Assembly (NCBI RefSeq): GCF_022810405.1
Contig: NZ_JALGQE010000011.1
Span: 1 to 64,000, forward strand
DNA from: Rhodococcus sp. ARC_M5
Lineage (GTDB): Bacteria > Actinomycetota > Actinomycetes > Mycobacteriales > Mycobacteriaceae
DNA: 64,000 nt
Reading direction: 5' to 3'
Of this stretch, positions 11,925 to 21,998 are shown one piece after another. The stretch's first letter is position 1. Each line of letters begins with the position of its first letter. The position numbers and the translations under genes are program-made. Under the pieces are notes generated by a model. That model was not told where the DNA came from. It saw only the letters and a list, made by a program, of their open reading frames with translations, and did not search any database.

Positions 11925-12887
11925 GTGTCGACACCGCAGCCGCCAGCGGCGGAGTCAGCTTTGGATCATCCACATCTCGACGGCGCCCTGTTCCAGACGC
12001 GTCAACCGGAATCCAGTCGGGAGACACGCGACATCATTCCTGCTCCGAACGAGCTCGGGCCCACGGGTCGTATGACCCGGCCGGTCCCGGATCCGCAGCC
12101 GTTGTCCAGTCACGGCCCGGCCAAGATCATTGCAATGTGCAACCAGAAGGGTGGCGTCGGCAAGACGACATCGACCATCAATCTCGGTGCCTCGCTGGCC
12201 GGCTACGGCCGCCGCGTACTGCTCGTGGACCTCGACCCGCAGGGCGCACTGTCCGCGGGATTGGGCGTCGCACATCACGAGCTCGATCTGACGGTCTACA
12301 ACCTCCTCGTCGAAGCGAAGGTCTCGGCCGACGACGTGTTGATGCGCACCCGCGTCGAGAATCTCGATCTGCTGCCCAGCAACATCGATCTCTCCGCGGC
12401 CGAGATTCAGTTGGTCACCGAGGTCGGCCGGGAGCAGACGCTCGGGCGGGTGCTGCATCCGATTCTCGATCGTTACGACTACGTCCTCATCGATTGCCAG
12501 CCGTCCCTCGGTCTGTTGACGGTCAACGCGCTCACGTGTGCCGACGAGGTGCTGATCCCGATGGAGTGCGAATACTTCAGCCTCCGCGGGCTGGCGTTGC
12601 TCAACGACACCGTCGAGAAGGTGCGCGATCGTCTCAACCCACGTCTGAAGCTGGCCGGCATCGTGGTGACGATGTTCGACGCCCGCACGCTGCACTCGCG
12701 TGAGGTGATGACGCGAGTGGTCGAGGTGTTCGGCGACGTCGTCTACGACACGGTGATCACTCGTACCGTCCGATTCCCGGAAACCAGTGTCGCCGGAGAA
12801 CCGATCACTACCTGGGCTCCCAAATCCGGCGGCGCACAGGCGTACCGCGCCCTTGCGCGCGAGGTGATCTACCGGTCGGGTCCGTGA
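11925..12887 (+). CDS. ParA/Soj-like ATPase (Rv1708 type)
   Basis: A 320-residue ATPase. Residues ~1-60 are a Pro-rich, probably disordered leader. The deviant Walker A KGGVGKTTSTIN starts near residue 74; LLVDLDPQGALSAGL and VLIDCQPSLGLLTVNAL are the switch and Walker B regions. It stands immediately before scpA and scpB, overlapping scpA by GTGA, as in mycobacteria, which points to chromosome organisation rather than plasmid partition; there is no parB nearby. GTG 11925 is chosen for its AGGGGAG binding site. Confidence 0.87.
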   Translation: MSTPQPPAAESALDHPHLDGALFQTRQPESSRETRDIIPAPNELGPTGRMTRPVPDPQPLSSHGPAKIIAMCNQKGGVGKTTSTINLGASLAGYGRRVLLVDLDPQGALSAGLGVAHHELDLTVYNLLVEAKVSADDVLMRTRVENLDLLPSNIDLSAAEIQLVTEVGREQTLGRVLHPILDRYDYVLIDCQPSLGLLTVNALTCADEVLIPMECEYFSLRGLALLNDTVEKVRDRLNPRLKLAGIVVTMFDARTLHSREVMTRVVEVFGDVVYDTVITRTVRFPETSVAGEPITTWAPKSGGAQAYRALAREVIYRSGP

Positions 12888-13720
12888 CCGTCGACGCTGC
12901 CGACGACGCCCCGATCGAGGTTCCCGCCGACGCGGATCCGTCGAAATTCAGGGTGCGGTTGCTCAACTTCGAGGGCCCGTTCGATCTGCTGCTGTCGCTG
13001 ATCAGTCAGCACCGCATGGACGTCACCGAAGTGGCGTTGCACACCGTCACCGACGATTTCATCTCGTTCACCAAATCGCTCGGTGCCGATGTCGGTCTCG
13101 ATCAGACGACTGAGTTCCTCGTCGTCGCCGCCACACTGCTCGATCTCAAGGCGGCACGGTTGCTGCCCTCGGGTGATGTGGAGGACGCCGAGGATCTGGC
13201 TCTGCTCGAAGTACGGGATCTACTGTTCGCGCGGTTGCTGCAGTACCGCGCGTACAAGCAGGTTGCTCTGCTGTTCGGTGAGCTGGAAGCTGCTGCGTTG
13301 CGGCGTTATCCGCGATCGGTGTCGGTGGAGGACAGGTACGCAGACCTGATTCCCGAGGTGCTGCTCGGCGTCGACCCGGCCACGTTCGCTGACATCGCCG
13401 CAGCGGCCTTCAGACCCAAGCCGATTCCCCAGGTGGGACTCGATCACATCCATCAGCACGCGGTCTCGATTCCCGAGCAGGCGGCGTGGTTGCTGGAGAA
13501 TCTGCAGGGCCGAGGCCTGAACGAGTGGGCGTCGTTCTCGGAGTTGGTGCAGGACTGCGAGGTGCAGGTGGAAATAATCGCTCGATTCCTGGCGTTGCTG
13601 GAGCTGTTCCGGCAACAGGTGATCGCATTCGAGCAGCCCGAGCCGCTCGGCGATCTTCGAGTGAGTTGGACCGGTAAGGACGAAGGACCCATCGTGGTCA
13701 CGGAAGAGGACTACGCATGA
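12884..13720 (+). CDS. scpA: Segregation and condensation protein A
   Basis: A 278-residue kleisin of the SMC-ScpAB complex. The N-terminal FEGPFDLLLSLISQHRMDVTEVAL and the following helices match ScpA, as does the C-terminal winged-helix region (~200-265) that contacts the SMC head. It overlaps the ParA-like gene by GTGA and scpB by ATGA, so expression of all three is linked. Length is normal for the family. Confidence 0.93.
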   Translation: MTVDAADDAPIEVPADADPSKFRVRLLNFEGPFDLLLSLISQHRMDVTEVALHTVTDDFISFTKSLGADVGLDQTTEFLVVAATLLDLKAARLLPSGDVEDAEDLALLEVRDLLFARLLQYRAYKQVALLFGELEAAALRRYPRSVSVEDRYADLIPEVLLGVDPATFADIAAAAFRPKPIPQVGLDHIHQHAVSIPEQAAWLLENLQGRGLNEWASFSELVQDCEVQVEIIARFLALLELFRQQVIAFEQPEPLGDLRVSWTGKDEGPIVVTEEDYA

Positions 13721-14400
13721 GTGCCGATCCCGAACTCGAGCTCGAGGACGTCGAGGATTCCGAGGAGCTCGACGACACCACTCTCGCGTCGGCGCTGGAA
13801 GCTGTGTTGCTGATCGTCGACACTCCCGCCTCGGACGAGCAGCTCGCCTCGGCCGTGGGTGCATCGGTGGCCCGCGTGCGCGCGGCCTTGACGGCGATGG
13901 CCGCTGCACTGACCGAACGAACCAGCGGAATCGACCTTCGGTACGCCGGTGACGGATGGCGTTTCTACACCCGAACCGCCTATGCGCCGTACGTCGAACG
14001 GCTGCTTCTGGACGGCGCTCGGTCCAAGCTCACACGCGCGGCATTGGAAACCCTGGCCGTGATCGCATATCGTCAACCGTTGACCCGCGCGCGAGTCAGC
14101 GCCGTGCGAGGAGTCAATGTCGATGGAGTGATGCGTACGTTGCTCGCCCGTGGACTGATCTCCGAAGCAGGAACCGACCCGGAGACGACCGGCACGATGT
14201 ACTGCACCACCGAGTTGTTCCTCGAACGGCTCGGGCTCGCATCGCTCGGTGATCTACCCGAGCTGGCACCGCTGTTACCGGGTGTGGACCTGATCGACGA
14301 GATCAGTGACAGCATGGACACCGACCCGAGAACGACCCGCTCCACCAAGAACCGCGGATCGAAACCCGATCCGGCAGCCGAGCTCGACTCGGACGACTGA
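13717..14400 (+). CDS. scpB: Segregation and condensation protein B
   Basis: A 227-residue ScpB with two winged-helix domains: residues ~20-100 and ~105-185, the latter including ETLAVIAYRQPLTRARVSAVRGVNVDGVMRTL. The C-terminal 40 residues are acidic and disordered. ScpB dimerises and binds ScpA in the bacterial condensin. The start overlaps the scpA stop. rluB follows after 12 bases, as in most Gram-positive genomes. Confidence 0.93.
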   Translation: MSADPELELEDVEDSEELDDTTLASALEAVLLIVDTPASDEQLASAVGASVARVRAALTAMAAALTERTSGIDLRYAGDGWRFYTRTAYAPYVERLLLDGARSKLTRAALETLAVIAYRQPLTRARVSAVRGVNVDGVMRTLLARGLISEAGTDPETTGTMYCTTELFLERLGLASLGDLPELAPLLPGVDLIDEISDSMDTDPRTTRSTKNRGSKPDPAAELDSDD

Positions 14401-14412
14401 TAGGTAAGACAA

Positions 14413-15609
14413 GTGAACAAGCCCGCTCGCCGTGATGGCACACCGGACCGTAACAAGAGACAAGACCCACGCAAGAAGCCGACCGCAGGTAGGTCGGACA
14501 CTCCGCGTGACGCGCGCCGCGGAGATCGCACCCGCGACGCTGCACCCCGTGACGGGGCTCCCCGTACCGGAGCACCTCGCGCTGGAGCCCCGCGCACCGG
14601 GGGACCTCGCGCAGGCGCACCCCGTACCGGAGCTCCTCGCACAGGAGCCCGACCTGCCCCTCGCCGTGGCGTCGAGCAGGACGACTCGTTCGACCACAAG
14701 CCTGCCGAGACCGGCGTCAACGACCGCAGCAACGACGCTGTTCCTCGTAAGAAGCCCTCGCGTCCCAAGCCGCCGAAGCCGCAGAAGAAGCAGGTTCCGT
14801 CGACCACGATCAGCAACGCCAAGCCGGCGAAGCATCAGCACACCGATTCCTCACCGCGCAAGCACGTGCCTGCCGGCGAAGGCGTCCGGTTGCAGAAGGT
14901 GCTCGCACAGGCCGGCGTCGCGTCGCGTCGCGCAGCCGAGGAACTTATTGCCGACGGCCGCGTCGAGGTCGACGGACGCATCGTCACCGAACAGGGCATC
15001 CGCATCGATCCGAACATTGCTGTGGTCCGGGTCGACGGCACCCGCGTGGTCGTGAAGGAAGAACTGGTTCATCTCGCGATGAACAAGCCGCGTGGATGGC
15101 AGTGCACCATGTCCGACGATCTGGGACGCCCGTGCGTCGGCGACATCGTGTCCGAGCGGGTTCAGGCGGGGCAGCGACTGTTCCATGTCGGCCGCCTCGA
15201 CGCCGACACCGAAGGGCTGTTGCTGTTCACCAACGACGGTGATCTTGCCCACCGCCTGATGCATCCGTCGTTCGAGGTGTCGAAGACCTACCTCGCGACG
15301 TTGTCGGGCACCATTCCCCGCACGCTCGGCAAGCAGCTGCGTGAGGGCGTCACCCTCGACGACGGCCCGGTGAAGGTCGACGGTTTCCAGCTGCTCGACA
15401 TCTCCGACGGCAAGTCGCTCGTCAAGGTGACCCTGCACGAGGGCCGCAAGCACATCGTGCGTCGGTTGTTCGACAAGGTCGGCTTCCCGGTCGGACGACT
15501 CGTACGTACCGATGTCGGCAACATCGTGCTCGGCGATCAGCGTCCAGGGACACTGCGTGTTCTCGGTCGCGGCGAGATCGGCAAGCTCTACGAATCCGTA
15601 GGCCTGTGA
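14413..15609 (+). CDS. rluB: 23S rRNA pseudouridine synthase RluB-like, with repeat-rich N-terminal extension
   Basis: A 398-residue pseudouridine synthase. An S4 domain (~158-215, [21 protein letters not shown]) precedes the catalytic domain with [17 protein letters not shown], catalytic Asp263. The family modifies U2605 of 23S rRNA. Residues 1-150 are an added basic, disordered tail. Within it, ~46-78 repeat a five-residue unit of the type [10 protein letters not shown] about seven times, encoded by near-repeated DNA at ~14548-14650. The extension probably binds RNA or ribosomes. GTG 14413 has AGGTAAG upstream. Confidence 0.88.
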   Translation: MNKPARRDGTPDRNKRQDPRKKPTAGRSDTPRDARRGDRTRDAAPRDGAPRTGAPRAGAPRTGGPRAGAPRTGAPRTGARPAPRRGVEQDDSFDHKPAETGVNDRSNDAVPRKKPSRPKPPKPQKKQVPSTTISNAKPAKHQHTDSSPRKHVPAGEGVRLQKVLAQAGVASRRAAEELIADGRVEVDGRIVTEQGIRIDPNIAVVRVDGTRVVVKEELVHLAMNKPRGWQCTMSDDLGRPCVGDIVSERVQAGQRLFHVGRLDADTEGLLLFTNDGDLAHRLMHPSFEVSKTYLATLSGTIPRTLGKQLREGVTLDDGPVKVDGFQLLDISDGKSLVKVTLHEGRKHIVRRLFDKVGFPVGRLVRTDVGNIVLGDQRPGTLRVLGRGEIGKLYESVGL

Positions 15610-16292
15610 TGAGTGCGCTCGTCGTGGCGATGGACGGGCCTTCGGGCACCGGGAAGTCGTCGGTATCGCGCCGGCTCGCGTCGGCATTGGAAGCAAGCTA
15701 CCTCGATACCGGTGCGATGTACCGCGTCGCGACGGTGTGGGTGCTGCGTTCGGGCGTCGAGCCCACCGATGCGGAAGCAGTCGCGAAAGCTGTTGCTGCG
15801 CTTCCCCTCGAGATCGGCAAGGACCCGCTGTCCGAAACCGTTCTGCTCGACGGTGAGGACGTCAGCGGCGAAATCCGCGGCGATGCGGTCACCAAGGCGG
15901 TCTCGGCCGTCTCTGCTGTGCCTGCGGTGCGCGAGTTGTTGGTGCAGCTGCAGCGCGACCTTGCGAGCTCCTCGACGCGAATCGTGGTGGAGGGCCGCGA
16001 CATCGGCACCGTCGTTCTTCCCGACGCCGACGTGAAGGTCTTCCTGACTGCCTCACCGGAGGCGCGGGCAGAGCGTCGCAACAAGCAGAACATCGAACAG
16101 GGTCGCGGCGACGACTACGAATCCGTGCTCGCGGATGTGCAACGCCGCGATCATGCAGATTCGACGAGAGCAGTGTCACCGCTTCGTCCCGCCGAGGATT
16201 CGGTGATCGTCGATACCAGCGAGCTGGATCTCGACGGCGTGATCGAGCGTTTGCTGCTCGTGGTGAACGACAGAAGTGGAGCAGTCCAGTGA
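15609..16292 (+). CDS. cmk: Cytidylate kinase
   Basis: A 227-residue (d)CMP kinase, ATP + CMP to ADP + CDP. Walker A is [26 protein letters not shown] is the CMP-binding region and [24 protein letters not shown] the conserved core before the lid. ATG 15609 overlaps the rluB stop by one base; a GTG one codon earlier (15606) is equally possible. The stop overlaps der by GTGA. Confidence 0.93.
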   Translation: MSALVVAMDGPSGTGKSSVSRRLASALEASYLDTGAMYRVATVWVLRSGVEPTDAEAVAKAVAALPLEIGKDPLSETVLLDGEDVSGEIRGDAVTKAVSAVSAVPAVRELLVQLQRDLASSSTRIVVEGRDIGTVVLPDADVKVFLTASPEARAERRNKQNIEQGRGDDYESVLADVQRRDHADSTRAVSPLRPAEDSVIVDTSELDLDGVIERLLLVVNDRSGAVQ

Positions 16293-17737
16293 GTGAAGAA
16301 TTCTTCTCCGGCGCAGCGGAAACCGCGGGCGACGGAACATGGAGCGACGAGGGCGAGTGGGAATACGTCGACCTCAACGAGGGCGAAGACGGCGAAGACG
16401 CCGTAGCCGTACCGACTCTCGCCGTGGTGGGCCGACCGAACGTCGGCAAGTCGACGCTCGTCAACCGCATCATCGGACGGCGTGAAGCAGTGGTCGAGGA
16501 CGTTCCCGGCGTCACGCGCGACCGCGTGTCGTACGAGGCGAACTGGAGTGGTCGACGCTTCCTGGTTCAGGACACCGGCGGTTGGGAACCCGACGCCAAG
16601 GGTCTGCAGGCATCCGTTGCGCGCCAAGCCGAGTTGGCCATGCACACCGCCGACGCGATCCTGTTGGTCGTCGACGCACGTGTCGGTTCGACGACGACGG
16701 ACGAGGCAGTGGCGCGAGTGCTGCGCCGGTCGAAGACGCCGGTTCTGTTGGTGGCCAACAAGGTCGACGACGGCCGGACCGAGTCCGAGGTCGCCGCACT
16801 GTGGTCGCTGGGGCTGGGGGAGCCGCTGTCGGTGTCGGCCACGCACGGCCGCGGTACCGGTGATCTGCTGGACCGTGTGCTCGAGGCGTTGCCCGAGACC
16901 CCGCGTGAGGGAATCCCCGGTGGGGGACCCAGGCGCGTCGCTCTGGTCGGTAAGCCGAACGTGGGCAAGTCCTCGTTGATCAACAAGCTCTCGGGTGACG
17001 AGCGCTCGGTGGTGCACGATGTTGCCGGCACCACTGTCGACCCCGTCGACTCGTTGGTGGAATTGGGCGGCAAGACATGGCGATTCGTCGACACCGCCGG
17101 ACTGCGCAAGCGCGTCAGCCATGCCAGTGGTGCCGAGTTCTACGCGTCACTGCGGACGAAGTCTGCTATCGAGGCCGCCGAGGTCGCGATTCTGCTTCTC
17201 GATGCCTCCGAGGTGATCTCGGAGCAGGACATGCGTGTGCTCAGTATGGTCGCCGATGCCGGCCGCGCATTGGTGCTGGCGTTCAACAAGTGGGATCTGG
17301 TGGACGACGATCGTCGTCAGCAGCTCGAGAAGGAGATCGACCGCGATCTCGCTCGGGTGCCGTGGGCGCAGCGCGTGAACATCTCGGCGCAGACGGGTCG
17401 TGCGGTGCAGAAGCTGGTGCCCGCTTTGGAGACGGCTCTGGAGTCCTGGGACAAGCGTGTACCGACCGGCAGGTTGAACACGTGGCTCAAGGAAGTCGTG
17501 GCGGCCACTCCGCCGCCGATGCGTGGTGGACGTCTGCCGCGCATCATGTTCGCGACGCAGGCCAGCACACGGCCGCCGACGTTCGTGCTGTTCACCACCG
17601 GCTTCCTCGAGGCCGGCTACCGCCGATTCATCGAGCGGCGTCTGCGTGAAGAGTTCAACTTCGACGGCAGCCCCGTACGCGTCTCGGTGCGTATTCGCGA
17701 GAAGCGGGAACGGCCGGGCAAGGGCAACAACCGCTGA
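16289..17737 (+). CDS. der: Ribosome biogenesis GTPase Der (EngA)
   Basis: A 482-residue double GTPase for 50S subunit maturation. The first G domain has [20 protein letters not shown] and NKVD; the second has [22 protein letters not shown] and NKWD. A KH-like domain closes the protein (~390-475). Residues 1-40 are an acidic leader common in actinobacterial Der. It is the last gene of the conserved block. Confidence 0.95.
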   Translation: MSEEFFSGAAETAGDGTWSDEGEWEYVDLNEGEDGEDAVAVPTLAVVGRPNVGKSTLVNRIIGRREAVVEDVPGVTRDRVSYEANWSGRRFLVQDTGGWEPDAKGLQASVARQAELAMHTADAILLVVDARVGSTTTDEAVARVLRRSKTPVLLVANKVDDGRTESEVAALWSLGLGEPLSVSATHGRGTGDLLDRVLEALPETPREGIPGGGPRRVALVGKPNVGKSSLINKLSGDERSVVHDVAGTTVDPVDSLVELGGKTWRFVDTAGLRKRVSHASGAEFYASLRTKSAIEAAEVAILLLDASEVISEQDMRVLSMVADAGRALVLAFNKWDLVDDDRRQQLEKEIDRDLARVPWAQRVNISAQTGRAVQKLVPALETALESWDKRVPTGRLNTWLKEVVAATPPPMRGGRLPRIMFATQASTRPPTFVLFTTGFLEAGYRRFIERRLREEFNFDGSPVRVSVRIREKRERPGKGNNR

Positions 17738-17752
17738 AGTAGTCCGACCCCG

Positions 17753-17781
17753 CCCCTGAGCAGGCGATTTCCTCTCAGGGG
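17753..17781 (+). terminator. Hairpin after der
   Basis: CCCCTGAG (17753-17760) pairs with CTCAGGGG (17774-17781) across a 13-base loop, 16 bases after the der stop. There is no T run, so this is a weak or factor-assisted terminator at most. It marks the end of the housekeeping block before tRNA-Pro. Confidence 0.5.
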
Positions 17782-17822
17782 TAGGGCTGGGGTAATCTCA
17801 GCAAGCGCCTTTCGGGGCGCGG

Positions 17823-17898
<76 letters not shown>

Positions 17899-17914
17899 TA
17901 GATCGATGTACGTC

Positions 17915-17948
17915 AAAAGCGGTTCCGGAGCGGTCCGGGACCGCTTTT
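17915..17948 (+). terminator. Terminator after tRNA-Pro
   Basis: AAAAGCGGTTCCGG (17915-17928) pairs with CCGGGACCGCTTTT (17935-17948) with one G-T pair and a 6-base loop, 18 bases past the tRNA. A different but equivalent hairpin stands behind the right-hand tRNA remnant at 25634-25667. If the island model holds, this left one was brought in by the island and the right one is the original. Confidence 0.8.
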
Positions 17949-18608
17949 GTCGTTCGAAGAATTGGCTCGCTGCCGCTCAGTGTCACTACTCGTTCCTTGG
18001 TTGCTTTTCGGTGTCCACAGACGTCCGCCTCGACCGCCCTGACTGAGCCGAGGGTTCGGGCGCTTCGACCGCGTGAATCTCGAATCCCGGATCAACACCT
18101 TGTGGGAACCGCTCGAGCCCTGACGGCGGTCGGCCACGTGCGTTCGCGCCGAGCGTCCTGGGTCCTTATGCCGGGTGATTCAGTTGACCTAGCAAGGGCC
18201 GGTGTCCACCTTGTAAATTGCAATTTCCGCACCGTCTGGCGTGAAACGCCAGTTCAGCATGGTTTCTCTCGTCATCCCTGACGGTCACCTGCGCTAGGCA
18301 GCAGATATGGACTACCCGACCAGCCCGAGCAACCTCGGCAACCGCTTCCAAGGGCACTACGGGGTTCGTATCGTCGGCTGTGGAGCCCTACACGCGGCGT
18401 ACGTCGCCAACGCCTATGCCGGCGTGATTGAATTTGCGATCGAACATCCCCCGGTGACAACCGAATTCGCACTGGATGTCGTTGTCGCGTCCCTGCCGCT
18501 GTGGATGCTGGAGGCCCCACTCGATCGTCGACGTAGTTCGCGCGCGTCGCCCCCCCGGGTGTCGGAAGTCGTCCGCCCGATTCCGAGATGTTTCATCGCG
18601 GTAGCGCG
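17949..18608. other. Gene-poor left end of the island
   Basis: About 660 bases without a convincing gene. Frames here are short, and the longest on the + strand only mirrors the regulator gene that follows. One small minus-strand frame (18189-18275, 28 codons, ATG, with GAGAG before an internal ATG at 18260) is noted separately. No recombinase remnant is recognisable. Confidence 0.5.
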
Positions 18609-19199
18609 TCAGCGCGTCGGAAGGCCGGGCAGTAGCATCGAGAATGTCGATTCGAGTGCCTGTGGAAGGTCGCGCCCTGGTCCGCCGATCCAGTATTCGT
18701 GCGCCGTCAACATCGCCGCGAGCACGGCATGTCCGACGGCGATCGGGAACAGGTCCGTCTTGGAAGAGCCGCTCCGAATAGCGGCGAATTCGGCCGCCGC
18801 ATCCTTCCACTCGGCAAATCGAAACGACGCATGCGTTTGGACGGACGGTACTTTCAGCACCAATTGTGCCCGCTGGTAGGCCCATTGGTGCTGCTCCGAC
18901 GGGTAGGTCAACGCCGCGACAATGGACCGCGTCAACACCTGTTCATAGGGAGCAGAGCCGTCGTCGGCCGCCAAGTTCTCGCGTAGCCGGGCAAGTTCAG
19001 AGGGCGATTCCACCCACAGCACGTCTGCCTTGGTCGGGAAGTATCGAAAGAACGTGCGTCTGCTGACTCCGACTGCGGACGCGATGTCCTCGACGCTCGT
19101 TTCGTCGAAACCCTTCTCGAGGAACAGTTGTTGTGCCGCAGCGGCCAGTTCGTGCGGACTGGTCGCCGACGGACGCCCTCCGCTGTCACCGTGTGCCAT
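18609..19199 (-). CDS. TetR-family regulator, MftR-like
   Basis: A 196-residue regulator. The N-terminal HTH (~12-60) reads HELAAAAQQLFLEKGFDETSVEDIASAVGVSRRTFFRYFPTK in two parts, close to the pattern of MftR regulators of mycofactocin loci (FDET-V-DIA then RRT-FRY-P-K). The C-terminal helical domain would bind an effector; MftR-type proteins are known to sense acyl-CoA. ATG 19199 is preferred over upstream starts since the residues before it are unlike the family. It is transcribed away from the SDR genes across 91 bases that should hold both promoters, so it probably represses them. Confidence 0.8.
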   Translation of the reverse strand: MAHGDSGGRPSATSPHELAAAAQQLFLEKGFDETSVEDIASAVGVSRRTFFRYFPTKADVLWVESPSELARLRENLAADDGSAPYEQVLTRSIVAALTYPSEQHQWAYQRAQLVLKVPSVQTHASFRFAEWKDAAAEFAAIRSGSSKTDLFPIAVGHAVLAAMLTAHEYWIGGPGRDLPQALESTFSMLLPGLPTR

Positions 19200-19290
19200 T
19201 CGATCATCCTCGCATCTCGAAACGCGTACCTTCTGACACTGTGTGACATAAGCTGAGATCCACATCACACGTTCATGTCAGGAGCGCAGC

Positions 19291-20118
19291 ATGGGTTCAC
19301 TCGAGGGCAAAGTCGCCTTCATCACCGGAGCTGCGAGGGGGCAGGGCCGCAGCCACGCGATAGCGCTTGCAAAGGAAGGCGCGGACATCATTGCCGTCGA
19401 CGTCTCGACCCAGGTCGACACCGTTCCGTACCGCACTGCAACCGCCGATGACCTGGCCGAAACCGTTCGGCTGGTCGAGGCACTCGATCGTCGCATCATC
19501 GCCTCCGAGGCCGACGTTCGCGACCTGGCCGCACTGACCACAGCAGTCGACTCCGGTGCCGCTGAACTCGGTCGCGTCGACATCGTCATCGCGAATGCCG
19601 GCATCAACACGATGTCGCCGGCTCTCGAGATGGAGGAAGTCATGTGGCAGACGATGATCGACATCAACCTCACCGGCGTCTGGAAGACCGTCCGTGCCGC
19701 GGCACCGCATATCGTCTCGGGCGGCCGCGGCGGATCCGTCGTTATCACCTCGTCCTTGGCGTCGATGGTCGCGAACGAAAACATCGCCCACTACACCGCC
19801 GCGAAGGCCGGCCTGGTGGGTTTGATGCAGGTACTTGCCAAGGAGTTGGGGCCACAGAGTATCCGCGTCAACACGATCCATCCGACGACCGTGGCCACCC
19901 CGATGATCCTCAACGACGCAACATTTCGCCTGTTTCGCCCCGACTTGGCCGAACCGACCCGAGCCGACTTCGAGGAAGCCGCACTGACGCTCAACACGCT
20001 CCCCGTTCCCATGATCGAGTCCGAGGACATCTCCAATGCTGTCCTCTACCTCGTCTCGGACGCCGGGCGATACATCACCGGAACCACACATGTGGTCGAT
20101 GCAGGAGGACGACTCTGA
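19291..20118 (+). CDS. Mycofactocin-type SDR dehydrogenase 1
   Basis: A 275-residue short-chain dehydrogenase. TGAARGQG (12-19) binds NAD; NAG is near 102-104; Ser155, Tyr168 and Lys172 form the catalytic set. After the first beta-alpha-beta unit comes the insert DTVPYRTATADDLAETVRLV that marks SDRs thought to hold NAD tightly and pass electrons to mycofactocin (TIGR03971 type). Substrate is unknown; terpene or other secondary alcohols are typical of the group. The AGGAGCGCAGC before ATG 19291 is a good binding site. First of four related genes; its stop overlaps the next start. Confidence 0.87.
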   Translation: MGSLEGKVAFITGAARGQGRSHAIALAKEGADIIAVDVSTQVDTVPYRTATADDLAETVRLVEALDRRIIASEADVRDLAALTTAVDSGAAELGRVDIVIANAGINTMSPALEMEEVMWQTMIDINLTGVWKTVRAAAPHIVSGGRGGSVVITSSLASMVANENIAHYTAAKAGLVGLMQVLAKELGPQSIRVNTIHPTTVATPMILNDATFRLFRPDLAEPTRADFEEAALTLNTLPVPMIESEDISNAVLYLVSDAGRYITGTTHVVDAGGRL

Positions 20119-20972
20119 TGGGACTTCTCGACGGCAAGACAGTTCTGATCACCGGCGGCGCGCGTGGACAGGGTCGTGCTCACGCGCTGGTCTCGGCCCG
20201 CGAGGGTGCCGATGTCATTCTGGTCGATATCGCTGATCAGATTGCGACGGTTCCGTACGCGATGGCGAAGGAGAGCGACTTGGCCGAGACGGTGAAGCAG
20301 GTCGAAGCCTTGGACCGGCGGGCACTGAGTGTCGTTGCCGACGTTCGGGATCAGAGCCAGATGGACGCGGCGGTGGCGTCGGGGATCGCGGAGTTCGGCA
20401 AGATCGACGTACTCATCGCGAATGCCGGAATCTGGACCCAGGGCCCGTTCTGGGAACTTTCCGAGCAGTCGTGGGACGACATGATCGGCGTCAACCTCAC
20501 CGGCGTCTGGAAGTCGGCGAAAGCTGTTGCCCCGCATATGATCGAGCGTCAGGCCGGTTCCATCGTCATCACCTCGTCCGTGAACGGACTCGAACCCGGT
20601 CAGAATTATGCGCACTACGTGTCGGCGAAGCACGGCGTCATCGGGTTGATGAAGAACATTGCGCTGGAACTGGCACCCCACGGAATTCGATGCAACTCGA
20701 TCAACCCGGGCGCGATCAAGACCCCCATGACCGACCATCAGGGTGCCTGGGACATGTTCGCCGGTCACGAGGGCGGGACCGAAGAGGACATGATGGCGGG
20801 TGGTTACAGCTTCCATGCGTTGAAGGGGCGCACGTTCATGCCGCCCGAGGTGATCGCGAACACCGCTCTATATCTCAACTCGGACCTCGCCGCCGCCGTG
20901 ACCGGTGTGACGATTCCAGTCGACGCCGGTCATATGATCTTGCCCGGTTTCAACCACGCGCCTGTCGAATAA
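20118..20972 (+). CDS. Mycofactocin-type SDR dehydrogenase 2
   Basis: A 284-residue SDR. TGGARGQG (12-19) is the cofactor motif, VITSSVNG holds the catalytic Ser and HYVSAKHG the Tyr/Lys pair. The same insert as in the neighbours (IATVPYAMAKESDLAETVKQV) is present. It differs from the other three in the C-terminal substrate region, where a longer, Met-rich loop (EDMMAGGYSFHALKGRTFMPPE) occurs, so it likely acts on a different substrate. ATG 20118 overlaps the preceding TGA by one base. A 199-base gap follows. Confidence 0.87.
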   Translation: MGLLDGKTVLITGGARGQGRAHALVSAREGADVILVDIADQIATVPYAMAKESDLAETVKQVEALDRRALSVVADVRDQSQMDAAVASGIAEFGKIDVLIANAGIWTQGPFWELSEQSWDDMIGVNLTGVWKSAKAVAPHMIERQAGSIVITSSVNGLEPGQNYAHYVSAKHGVIGLMKNIALELAPHGIRCNSINPGAIKTPMTDHQGAWDMFAGHEGGTEEDMMAGGYSFHALKGRTFMPPEVIANTALYLNSDLAAAVTGVTIPVDAGHMILPGFNHAPVE

Positions 20973-21165
20973 GAGTGATTCACAAGGATATTGCGGGTGT
21001 TCGGCCGGGGCAGAGCCGAGGATTCGACCATTTCGGTCACTTCTGCACTCGCTGTCGGATACGTTCGAGGTATGTCCTCCGCAACGGACATCCTGCCGTG
21101 AACGTACCCGGCCAGTTGCCGAACCGTTCTGTGCCCGAGATGTTTTCGACGATGAACAAGGAAGT

Positions 21166-21215
21166 TCGATCATGGGAAAGCTCGACGGAAAAGTAGCCTT
21201 CATCACCGGTGCCGC
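21166..21215 (+). repeat. 50-bp repeat at the SDR3 start
   Basis: The 50 bases spanning the SDR3 start codon are identical to 21999-22048 at the SDR4 start, after which the genes diverge at DNA level. This indicates recent duplication or conversion within the island. Confidence 0.8.
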
Positions 21216-21993
21216 ACGCGGCCAGGGGCGTAGTCACGCTCTGAGGCTGGCGCAGGACGGTGCCGACATCATTGCGATAGATATCTGCCGACAGATCGAG
21301 ACGGTCGCGTATCCGATGAGCACATCCGAGGATCTGGCGCAGACCGTGAAGGAGGTGGAAGCGCTCGATCGCCGCATAGTGGCCAGAGAAGCCGACGTTC
21401 GCGATTACGACGCACTCAAAGCCGTTGTCGACGGTGCCGTCGCCGAACTCGGGCCGATCGACATCATCCTGGCGAATGCCGGTATAGCTCCGCAGGGCGC
21501 GAAAGCAGTGAGCGAGGCGACAACGTTCCGCGACGTTGTCGAGGTCAACCTGTTCGGGGTGTGGAACACGGTGCAGGTCGGCGTGCCGAGCATGATCGAG
21601 AAAGGGCAGGGAGGTGCGATCGTCCTGACGAGCTCGACCCAAGGACTGTCGGGCGCGGGCGGCAACGGCACCGGCGCAGGCGACGGCTACGCCGCCAGTA
21701 AGCACGCGGTCGTCGGGCTCATGCGCACCTTTGCGAACTGGCTGGCCCAGTACTCGATTCGCGTGAACACCGTGCATCCGACGGGCGTGAACACGCCGAT
21801 GGTGATCAACGACGTGATGCAGACGTGGCTGACGGAGAACGCAGACGCTGCCTCGATGATCGGAAACCTGATGCCAGTCCCCATGCTCGAAGCACTCGAC
21901 ATCAGCAACGCGATCGCCTGGCTGGTTTCGGACGACGCCCGGTACGTCACCGGAGTCACCTTGCCGGTCGACGCGGGCTTCCTGGCGAAGTAG
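21172..21993 (+). CDS. Mycofactocin-type SDR dehydrogenase 3
   Basis: A 273-residue SDR with TGAARGQG (12-19), catalytic Ser154/155, Tyr173 and Lys177, and the insert IETVAYPMSTSEDLAQTVKEV. Between Ser and Tyr lies a Gly-rich stretch (LSGAGGNGTGAGDGY) about five residues longer than in SDR1. The 199-base spacer upstream probably has its own promoter. The first 45 coding bases plus 6 upstream are identical to SDR4, a sign of duplication or gene conversion. Confidence 0.87.
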   Translation: MGKLDGKVAFITGAARGQGRSHALRLAQDGADIIAIDICRQIETVAYPMSTSEDLAQTVKEVEALDRRIVAREADVRDYDALKAVVDGAVAELGPIDIILANAGIAPQGAKAVSEATTFRDVVEVNLFGVWNTVQVGVPSMIEKGQGGAIVLTSSTQGLSGAGGNGTGAGDGYAASKHAVVGLMRTFANWLAQYSIRVNTVHPTGVNTPMVINDVMQTWLTENADAASMIGNLMPVPMLEALDISNAIAWLVSDDARYVTGVTLPVDAGFLAK

Positions 21994-21998
21994 GCCGA

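Noticed and set aside
18307..18879. 190-codon + strand frame with a plausible first 75 residues
   Set aside because: Its second half is the complement of the TetR/MftR-like gene, and the first half has no recognisable family or binding site.
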